From NCBI GenBank assembly GCA_002422045.1, contig DITG01000035.1, forward strand, positions 243-12,577: DNA of 12,335 nt, in the 5' to 3' direction. The stretch's first letter is position 1. Every line of letters begins with the position of its first letter. This document shows positions 7,048 through 12,335 of the stretch, piece by piece. Position numbers and translations under genes: made by a program. The stretch is from Acholeplasmataceae bacterium UBA6190. GTDB taxonomy: Bacteria > Bacillota_I > Bacilli_A > Acholeplasmatales > Acholeplasmataceae. The notes below the pieces were generated by a model. That model was not told the origin of the DNA and made no database searches. It was given only the letters and a program-made list of their open reading frames with translations.

Positions 7048-7687
7048 CAGCATCACCTCCTGATTGAGAAACAATCAGTGAAGGATCTTGAATCGTCAGT
7101 CTTTCCGTTGTAAGACCTTGCATGATCGATGGATGCTCTGTTGCAATGATGATGGCTTTGGTTGAATCAAACCGTTTGGAAATCAAAGCTTTCAAGGGAG
7201 CGATATCGAAAGATTCGATGCTCATAAAAGGTTCATCGATCACATAGAGTTTCTTTTCCTGAGATAGACAGATGAACAGATTGAGCAACATCTGTTCGCG
7301 AATAGACAGTTCGATGATCGGGCATTTCAAATCCAGTTTGAACTGTTCCACGACTTCTAAGAGATCACGCTTCAAGAGTTTGATATTGATATCTGCATGA
7401 AATTCAATATAATCACTCACTGTCATGTAGCGATAATAAAAAAGTTGAGGGGGCATATAACTGATGTCTTCGGTCTTGACAAAAAAGCCAAGCGTATAAA
7501 GATCGTTGTATTCGACATTGGATAATATTCTCAAGAGCGAGGATTTGCCTTTCTTGGATGCTGAAGTGACATGATAGATGTTTCCTTCAGAGATGGAGAT
7601 TTCGGCATCCTTAAAGACAACCACTTGGCCTTTGTTGTAGTTCTTGTTTAATTTGCCTTTGATGAATACTTTGTTTTCTTTCTCCAT
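7040..7687 (-). CDS. Divergent ABC transporter ATP-binding protein
   Basis: A 215-residue single nucleotide-binding domain, near normal length for a small ABC ATPase. The order of motifs is right but two are eroded. The Walker A position reads SASKKGKS (42-49), keeping the last Gly, the Lys (K48) and the Ser but losing the first two glycines. A Q-loop glutamine is likely in PPQ (79-81). The signature position reads ELSIREQ (126-132) instead of LSGGQ. Walker B is intact (LYVIDEP 147-153, with D151 and E152), and the switch histidine is in ATEH (H175). It may therefore bind ATP but hydrolyse it slowly, or depend on a partner. It is the first gene of a three-gene overlapping operon with a membrane protein and a lipoprotein, so it probably drives or regulates that membrane protein. 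The Shine-Dalgarno GGGGTGAGG is just upstream of the ATG. Confidence 0.72.
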   Translation of the reverse strand: MEKENKVFIKGKLNKNYNKGQVVVFKDAEISISEGNIYHVTSASKKGKSSLLRILSNVEYNDLYTLGFFVKTEDISYMPPQLFYYRYMTVSDYIEFHADINIKLLKRDLLEVVEQFKLDLKCPIIELSIREQMLLNLFICLSQEKKLYVIDEPFMSIESFDIAPLKALISKRFDSTKAIIIATEHPSIMQGLTTERLTIQDPSLIVSQSGGDADV

Positions 7688-7717
7688 ATCCTCACCCCTT
7701 TCTGATTGATTTATTTA

Positions 7718-7731
7718 ATTCTATCATACCA
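7718..7731 (-). promoter_or_regulatory. Extended -10 promoter for the ABC/lipoprotein operon
   Basis: Minus-strand TGGTATGAT (7723-7731) is a -10 hexamer TATGAT with a TGN extension. An overlapping alternative, TGATAGAAT, ends at 7718. No convincing -35 hexamer is visible, because the efp terminator occupies that region. The leader would be about 25-30 bases. Confidence 0.5.
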
Positions 7732-7738
7732 CCAATGT

Positions 7739-7764
7739 AAAAAAAAGGACCCCTAGAGGGATCC
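7739..7764 (-). terminator. Intrinsic terminator of efp
   Basis: On the minus strand GGATCCC pairs with GGGGTCC (seven pairs, one of them G-U) around a four-base loop, followed by eight T (7739-7746). It begins five bases after the efp stop codon and separates efp from the ABC operon. Confidence 0.93.
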
Positions 7765-7769
7765 ATCCG

Positions 7770-8333
7770 TTATTTGTCTCTGGAAACGTATGAAGAATCG
7801 TTGGTGTTGATGATGATTTTTTCGCCTTCTTCGATGAACATCGGTACTTTGACCATCAGTCCTGTCTGAAGAATCGCATCCTTCATCGCGTTGGTTTTGG
7901 TATCACCTTTGACTCCGGGTACCGTTTCAACCACTTGAAGGGCCATCTTATCGGGTAATGAAACGCCAAGGACTTCGGAATTGTTGAAGAACATGACTTC
8001 GACGGACATACCTTCATAAATGAAGTTCAGTTCACGTTCGATCTGATTTTTTGGAATATCGATTTGCTCATAAGTTTCACCATTCATGAATACATGATTG
8101 GTGCCATCCGCATACAGATATTGCATCATGATCTTGTCGATTTGTGCTCTTTCAAGTTTGATGCCTGCGTTGAACGTCACGTCTGTGACGGATCCTGATC
8201 TTAAGTTTCTCAGTTTGGTTCTGACGAATGCGCCGCCTTTGCCTGGTTTAACATGCAAGAATTCAATGACGGAATAAATATTGCCATCGTAAATGATGGT
8301 TTGTCCTGTTTTAAAGTCGTTAGTAGAAATCAT
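7770..8333 (-). CDS. efp: Translation elongation factor P
   Basis: EF-P binds between the P and E sites of ribosomes stalled on polyproline and helps peptide-bond formation. The 187-residue product has normal length and the three-domain pattern: KOW-like N-terminal domain, then two OB folds (central GETYEQIDIPKNQI, C-terminal GLMVKVPMFIEEGEKIIIN). The tip loop reads VKPGKGGAF with a lysine at residue 32, the usual site of post-translational modification. No EpmA/EpmB or YmfI-type modification gene is in the window. The start has a strong Shine-Dalgarno site (AAAGGAGA, six bases upstream). The gene has its own promoter and terminator, so it forms a single-gene unit, although leftward read-through from aroQ is possible. 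Confidence 0.97.
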   Translation of the reverse strand: MISTNDFKTGQTIIYDGNIYSVIEFLHVKPGKGGAFVRTKLRNLRSGSVTDVTFNAGIKLERAQIDKIMMQYLYADGTNHVFMNGETYEQIDIPKNQIERELNFIYEGMSVEVMFFNNSEVLGVSLPDKMALQVVETVPGVKGDTKTNAMKDAILQTGLMVKVPMFIEEGEKIIINTNDSSYVSRDK

Positions 8334-8366
8334 GGTAAGTCTCCTTTATCGGTTTTTGCCGTATTC

Positions 8367-8395
8367 ATTATACATGAAAGAACCGACATACACAA
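8367..8395 (-). promoter_or_regulatory. Sigma-A-type promoter for efp
   Basis: Minus-strand TTGTGT (8390-8395), a 17-base spacer, and a perfect TATAAT (8367-8372). The expected start is near 8360, giving a leader of about 27 bases containing the AAAGGAGA site. Confidence 0.82.
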
Positions 8396-8454
8396 CCAAA
8401 AAAGCACCGATTTTGTCGTTTGATGGTTTAAAAAGTGGCATTTTTCATGCTTTT

Positions 8455-8472
8455 GCTCAAGAATGCTTGAGC
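8455..8472 (-). terminator. Hairpin just after aroQ, lacking a T-tract
   Basis: A perfect seven-pair stem (GCTCAAG/CTTGAGC) with a four-base loop starts eight bases after the aroQ stop. On the minus strand it is followed by AAAAGC, not a T-run, so it is not a canonical intrinsic terminator. A weaker stem (GCAT/ATGC) followed by CACTTTTT lies just downstream (8431-8450). Together they may attenuate read-through or protect the operon 3' end. Confidence 0.45.
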
Positions 8473-8480
8473 TATTCTGA

Positions 8481-8909
8481 TTAATCTCTTAAGGTAAGGA
8501 TATAAGTGACTGCTTCTAAATAACTGTCTAGTTTTTTGCCCATGAAGCGGGCTTGACAGACATCATGAATGAGATCTGTTTTTCTAAAGTCTTCCCGGTT
8601 CAAGATATCAGACAAATGAACTTCGACTTTAGGAATTTCAAGCATCTCGAGTGCATCTCTGAGTGCGATTGACGTATGGGTGAGTGCTCCTGGATTGATG
8701 AGCAGCGCATCGAAAGGTTCATCCATCGCTTGCTGGATCACATCAATCAGTTCACCTTCATAGTTGGACTGATAAAACGTGAACTCGACATCGGTGAAGG
8801 TATCTGATAATTCATCATACAAATCTTCAAGGGAAAAACGACCATAAAGTTCTGGATTTCTTCTGCCAAGCATATTCAAGTTTGGACCGTGAATGACTAA
8901 TATGTTCAT
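8481..8909 (-). CDS. aroQ: Type II 3-dehydroquinate dehydratase
   Basis: The enzyme dehydrates 3-dehydroquinate to 3-dehydroshikimate, the third step of the shikimate pathway to chorismate and aromatic amino acids. At 142 residues it has the usual type II size (the enzyme forms a dodecamer). Visible motifs are HGPNLNMLGRR (7-17), the tyrosine of LYG (Y22) expected in catalysis, SNYEGELID (48-56), INPGALTHTS (71-80) and EVHLSDI (96-102) with the catalytic histidine at 98. The lid-loop arginine is probably R16 or R17. The start overlaps the aroK stop as ATGA, so translation is coupled. This is the last gene of the mutS-mutL-miaA-aroK-aroQ series. Confidence 0.96.
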   Translation of the reverse strand: MNILVIHGPNLNMLGRRNPELYGRFSLEDLYDELSDTFTDVEFTFYQSNYEGELIDVIQQAMDEPFDALLINPGALTHTSIALRDALEMLEIPKVEVHLSDILNREDFRKTDLIHDVCQARFMGKKLDSYLEAVTYILTLRD

Positions 8910-9397
8910 CTCACACCTCTTTTTTCAAGCAATACAATGATCGTTTTGACGGTTTCTTCGACACTTTGCTGGTTCGAGACAATCAGATCAGCAAAGTCCT
9001 GATATTTCAAGAATCGCTCATCATAGAGTGTTTCAAGTGATTTCTGTTTGAGCAGAGGTCTCACATAATCAGTCTTGAGTCGTTCTCTGATGACATCGAT
9101 ATCTGTATCCAAATAGATGGTCAGACCTTTCATCAGATCTTGATTGCTTTTGACTGTGACAATCCCTCCACCGCAAGCAATGACTGCACCATCTTCTGGC
9201 AATCTTTTGAGTGCTTCTGTTTCAAGACTTCTAAATGTCTGTTCACCGTATTTCTCGAAAATATCTTCGATGAACATTTTGGCATCTTTTTCAATCATGC
9301 CGTCTAAGTCGATATAGGTAAGATTTTTGGCTTTTGCTAGATGTCTGGCAACTGTCGTTTTGCCTGACCCTGGCATGCCAATCAGAAAAATGTTCAA
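8906..9397 (-). CDS. aroK: Shikimate kinase (TTG start)
   Basis: The enzyme phosphorylates shikimate at the 3-hydroxyl with ATP, the fifth step of the shikimate pathway. The 163-residue length is typical. Visible motifs are the P-loop GMPGSGKTT (7-15), the substrate-binding aspartate in DLDG (D32), the arginine in FRSLE (R56), CGGGIV (75-80) and the lid arginine in RPLL (R113). The start codon is TTG at 9397. It is supported by GGAGG (9404-9408) six bases upstream and because the next in-frame ATG (residue 8) would cut into the P-loop. The TTG overlaps the miaA stop as TTGA, and the aroK stop overlaps the aroQ start, so the aro pair is tightly coupled to miaA translation. Confidence 0.96.
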   Translation of the reverse strand: MNIFLIGMPGSGKTTVARHLAKAKNLTYIDLDGMIEKDAKMFIEDIFEKYGEQTFRSLETEALKRLPEDGAVIACGGGIVTVKSNQDLMKGLTIYLDTDIDVIRERLKTDYVRPLLKQKSLETLYDERFLKYQDFADLIVSNQQSVEETVKTIIVLLEKRGVR

Positions 9398-10269
9398 TGG
9401 TTTCCTCCGTAGAATAGATCGATGATTGTCTTGGCCTGATCGAAAAGATCAGGATCAAGGGCATTCAGCATGATCACCTGCATTTGGTTTTTAAAAAATG
9501 TCTTTTGTTTCTTGGCGAGTTTCTTGGTCACCTTGACAATCATTTCCTTGGTTTCCTCAAGTGTCATCTCGCCTTCGAGATAGTGATTCATTTCACGATA
9601 ACCGATGGTGTTCAAGACGAACCCTTGGGCTTTCAACGCTTTGACTTCTTCGATGAATCCTGCATGAATCATATGATCCAGTCTTTCCTTCAGTCTAGGT
9701 TCAAGGATATTTCTGTCGATATCTAGGTAAAGAATCAATGCATCATAAAGCAAATGATCTTTCTTTTGTTTCATCGAACGCTTCACACCGGACAATGCGA
9801 GTTCAAGCGCTCTTAAGATGCGTCTTCTGTTATGGATATCGATCTTGATCTCCGGATCCAGTTCAAGCAGCAAATCCATCAGTTCTTCATTGGTTTTCGA
9901 TTGGTAGATCTGATCAAAGGCATCATTTCTGCCACCTTCATCAAATTCGTATAGATAAAGTGCTGCCTTGATGTATAACCCGGTTCCACCACAGATCATG
10001 GGACGGTCGATGGATTCGATCAAACGTCTGACATCGGTTTGAAACTGATAAACGCTATAGGAGTCGTTCAATGAGACAACATCGATGAGATGATGCTGAA
10101 TCCCTTCCATTTCTGTTTTCTTGATCTTTGCAGATCCGATATCGAGTCCCTGATACACTTGGACAGAATCACCATTGATGATTTCATTGCCAAAATGCTT
10201 GGCAAGTTTGATGGATAATCCTGTCTTCCCAGAACCAGTCGGTCCGACGAGAACAACAACTTTTTTCAT
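9394..10269 (-). CDS. miaA: tRNA dimethylallyltransferase
   Basis: Transfers a dimethylallyl group to N6 of adenosine 37 in tRNAs that read codons beginning with U, the first step of i6A/ms2i6A formation. The 291-residue protein has the P-loop GPTGSGKT (9-16), GDSVQVY (33-39, family DSxQVY), GGTGLYIKA (94-102), NRRRILRALE, and NTIGYREMNHYLEGEMTLEE near the C-terminus. It is slightly shorter than the E. coli enzyme but complete. Its ATG shares one base with the mutL TGA stop, and its own stop overlaps the aroK TTG. The mutL-miaA order is widespread in bacteria. The Shine-Dalgarno GGGTGA lies in the end of mutL. Confidence 0.97.
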   Translation of the reverse strand: MKKVVVLVGPTGSGKTGLSIKLAKHFGNEIINGDSVQVYQGLDIGSAKIKKTEMEGIQHHLIDVVSLNDSYSVYQFQTDVRRLIESIDRPMICGGTGLYIKAALYLYEFDEGGRNDAFDQIYQSKTNEELMDLLLELDPEIKIDIHNRRRILRALELALSGVKRSMKQKKDHLLYDALILYLDIDRNILEPRLKERLDHMIHAGFIEEVKALKAQGFVLNTIGYREMNHYLEGEMTLEETKEMIVKVTKKLAKKQKTFFKNQMQVIMLNALDPDLFDQAKTIIDLFYGGNH

Positions 10270-11948
10270 CAGATCACCCGCTTGAACATTTTTTCGACAT
10301 CATGATGGGTAATCTTTATGAGTGTCGGTCTGCCATGGGGGCATGTATACGGGTTATCGCAAGCCTCCAAATCTTTGAGTAAACGGTCGATTTCTGGTTT
10401 GGAAAGATGTTGATTGGCCTTGATTGCCCCTTTACATGAAATATCTTTGGCTAAACGGTCTCTGAGCATCCCTAAGTCAATCAAACCTTTGGTTTGTAAC
10501 ATCGAGACCATCCCTTCAATCGCAAGATCGATTTCACCATCATGAAGCCAGATGGGCAAACTGATGAGATCACCTTTCAAATTGAATTTGAAGCCAAATG
10601 ATGCGAACATTGGATGGTATGCCTCAATCACGGAAAGATCTTCTTGAGTGAGATGGAGTGGTCTTGGAAATAGCAATCCTTTTTGGATATGTTTGGGATT
10701 TTTCAGTGCTTCAAAATAGTATTCATAACGAATTCTTTCCTGTGCGGCATGCTGATCCATCAAGAACAGTCCTTCCACATTTTGGAATAAAATATAGGTT
10801 CCACCAAAAACACCCACATAATCCAGTGGTGGGAATTTTCCTTGAGTTGATTGAATATCTTTGTGTTCCTCGATCATCTGATCATTGATTTCAAATGAGA
10901 GTGGCGTATAGGTTTCGCTGGGTTTGGGTTCTGTTTTCTGGACGTTATCTTGAATCGGATGCTTCTTTTTCAAAAGCGCATCCTTGACAAAAAGTTCGAT
11001 CTGATACGACATCATCGATTCGTTTGCAAACTTGATTTCATACTTTTGAGGATGGACATTCACATCCAACAGTGACGGATCCATCTCGATTTCAATCACG
11101 GCAATCGGATATTTGTCGACCATCATGAAACTGTGATATCCATCAACAACCGCTTGGACTAAAGCATAATTTCTAATGTATCTGCCATTGACAATGACAG
11201 AAATGTCTTTTTTGCGTGTTCTAGAAATCGATGGGGATACCAGATGTCCTGAAATTCTCACTTTTTGGAAGACATGGGAAAACTCGATCATGCCTTGCGT
11301 CATCGATTTGCCATAAATCTGGTCAATCAGGCTATGATAGTCCCCTGTGCCAAATGTTTCTCTGACCAGTTTGCCATCCATCAAGAGTTTCATTCTGACC
11401 CCAGGATTGGCAAGCGCCAAACGGTCAAAAATATCGGTGATTGCATTTTTTTCTGAAATTTCTGATTTGATGTACTTGAATCTTGCGGGTGTGTTGTAGA
11501 ACAAGTCAGCAACCATGATGGTGGTCCCTATATTGATGGCCGTACTTCCTTCAGAAACAAACAGCCCGCTATGGTAGTTCACTTCGATACCTTCCGTATC
11601 CTTTTGTCTTGTTTTCAATGTCACTTTCGATACCGATGAGATTGCAGCAAGTGCCTCTCCTCTGAAACCGAGTGTGCCAATCGCTGATAAGTCACCTGCA
11701 TCTTTGATTTTGGATGTCGCATGTCTCAAAAATGCGAGATGCGCATCTTCATGATCCATTCCGACGCCGTTATCGGTCACGATGATTTTGCTCATGCCCA
11801 TGTCAAAAACCTCAACAGAAAGTTGAGTGGCGTGGGCATCGATAGCATTTTCAACAAGCTCCTTGATGACACTGGCGGGTCGGTCGACGACTTCACCGGC
11901 AGCAATCATATTGGCGAGCTTCGCATCCATCTGACGGATAACAGGCAT
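10269..11948 (-). CDS. mutL: DNA mismatch repair protein MutL (endonuclease type)
   Basis: MutL couples mismatch recognition by MutS to strand removal. The 559-residue protein has the GHKL ATPase motifs KELVENAIDA (29-38), DNGVGM (59-64), ATSKI (77-81) and GFRGEAL (94-100), plus DVNVHPQKYEIKF closing the N-terminal half. A variable linker (about 325-370) leads to the dimerisation/endonuclease domain with DQHAAQERIRYE (398-409), matching the metal-binding DQHA(X)2E(X)4E motif. SCKGAIKA (504-511) and CPHGRP (536-541) follow. It should therefore nick DNA itself, as expected of a bacterium without MutH. The start is backed by AAGGAAG about six bases upstream; that site overlaps the mutS stop, and the two genes are 11 bases apart. 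Confidence 0.97.
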   Translation of the reverse strand: MPVIRQMDAKLANMIAAGEVVDRPASVIKELVENAIDAHATQLSVEVFDMGMSKIIVTDNGVGMDHEDAHLAFLRHATSKIKDAGDLSAIGTLGFRGEALAAISSVSKVTLKTRQKDTEGIEVNYHSGLFVSEGSTAINIGTTIMVADLFYNTPARFKYIKSEISEKNAITDIFDRLALANPGVRMKLLMDGKLVRETFGTGDYHSLIDQIYGKSMTQGMIEFSHVFQKVRISGHLVSPSISRTRKKDISVIVNGRYIRNYALVQAVVDGYHSFMMVDKYPIAVIEIEMDPSLLDVNVHPQKYEIKFANESMMSYQIELFVKDALLKKKHPIQDNVQKTEPKPSETYTPLSFEINDQMIEEHKDIQSTQGKFPPLDYVGVFGGTYILFQNVEGLFLMDQHAAQERIRYEYYFEALKNPKHIQKGLLFPRPLHLTQEDLSVIEAYHPMFASFGFKFNLKGDLISLPIWLHDGEIDLAIEGMVSMLQTKGLIDLGMLRDRLAKDISCKGAIKANQHLSKPEIDRLLKDLEACDNPYTCPHGRPTLIKITHHDVEKMFKRVI

Positions 11949-11959
11949 TTTATTCTTCC

Positions 11960-12335
11960 TTAGTTTTTCTTTTTGAGTCGCATCTGGTAATGTTTGAGTA
12001 ACAACAGTGCATCGATTGGTGTGATTTGATCGGTTGAGAGTTTCATGATTTCATCCAAGACAAACTGTTCGTCTGGATTCTGTACCGAGACATTCTCTTC
12101 AGATTCAAACGCTTCATAGTTGAAAAGATCAAGCGATATCTTGTGTTCTTTTTTCTCGAGTTTCAGCAAAATCTGTTTCGAGCGGGCAATCAGACTCTTG
12201 GGCAGATGTGCAAGGGATGCCACTTGGATCCCGTAAGACTTATCGGTCGTTCCTTTTTCGACATGATGCAAAAAGACCATCGAATCTTTTTCTTCTTTGG
12301 CTTTCACACAGAGGTTCGTCAGTCTTTCAAGTGAC
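11960..12335 (-). CDS. mutS: DNA mismatch repair protein MutS, C-terminal 124 residues
   Basis: The frame is open from the right edge to a TAA at 11960-11962, so only the C-terminal part of this large mismatch-recognition ATPase is present. The visible part begins LERLTNLCVKAKE. It includes VFLHHVEKGTTDKSYGIQVA and LAHLPKSLIARSKQIL, the end of the ATPase domain with the family DKSYGI motif. An acidic variable linker follows, and then the C-terminal helix-turn-helix/tetramer region (ITPIDALLLLKHYQMRLKK). Mismatch-binding and Walker motifs lie outside the window. It precedes mutL by 11 bases in the same operon, so the two repair proteins are co-expressed. Confidence 0.95.
   Translation of the reverse strand, partial: SLERLTNLCVKAKEEKDSMVFLHHVEKGTTDKSYGIQVASLAHLPKSLIARSKQILLKLEKKEHKISLDLFNYEAFESEENVSVQNPDEQFVLDEIMKLSTDQITPIDALLLLKHYQMRLKKKN

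Noticed and set aside
8293..8484. Plus-strand 63-codon frame across the aroQ-efp gap
   Set aside because: It starts within efp, crosses the efp promoter and hairpin, and has no Shine-Dalgarno site or recognisable protein.
1..12335. CRISPR array, tRNA or rRNA gene, insertion sequence, prophage or toxin-antitoxin module
   Set aside because: I looked for spaced direct repeats, terminal inverted repeats, transposase or integrase motifs and tRNA-like cloverleafs and saw none.

Overview
The window is a gene-dense bacterial segment of moderate-to-low GC. It reads as core housekeeping genes at both ends with a probably accessory middle part. TGA is used as a stop (rluB, mutL, miaA, aroK, the acyltransferase gene) and tryptophan is TGG, so the standard bacterial code applies. 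Shine-Dalgarno sites are strong, promoters often show an extended -10, and the gene orders cmk/S1-repeat protein and mutS/mutL/miaA are typical of Bacillota and their wall-less or Acholeplasma-like relatives. I cannot place the organism more precisely from the sequence.

Left part (1-2102, minus strand): rluB, then cmk, then an S1-repeat protein gene that runs off the left edge. rluB and cmk each have an upstream TGTTATAAT box (extended -10). In both genes the start codon marked by the ribosome-binding site lies inside the longest open frame, so I shortened both.

Middle part (about 2105-7737): two units meet tail to tail. The plus-strand unit pairs a multi-pass membrane acyltransferase-like protein with a PaaK/CapK-type adenylate-forming enzyme, overlapping by ATGA. 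The minus-strand unit is a divergent ABC ATPase, a six-helix membrane protein, and a large lipoprotein with an Ig-like/beta-helix (GLUG-type) look; all three genes overlap. The units share a perfect bidirectional terminator at 4812-4842. Both suggest cell-envelope work, and they are the least understood genes here.

Right part (7739-12335, minus strand): a tightly packed operon mutS-mutL-miaA-aroK-aroQ (mismatch repair, tRNA modification, two shikimate-pathway enzymes), with overlaps from mutL onward. It is followed by efp, which has its own sigma-A-type promoter and a strong terminator. mutS is cut by the right edge.

No tRNA, rRNA, CRISPR array, insertion sequence or phage gene was seen. No stretch over 300 bases lacks a gene; the longest gaps are about 200 bases (2095-2295) and 147 bases (8334-8480).
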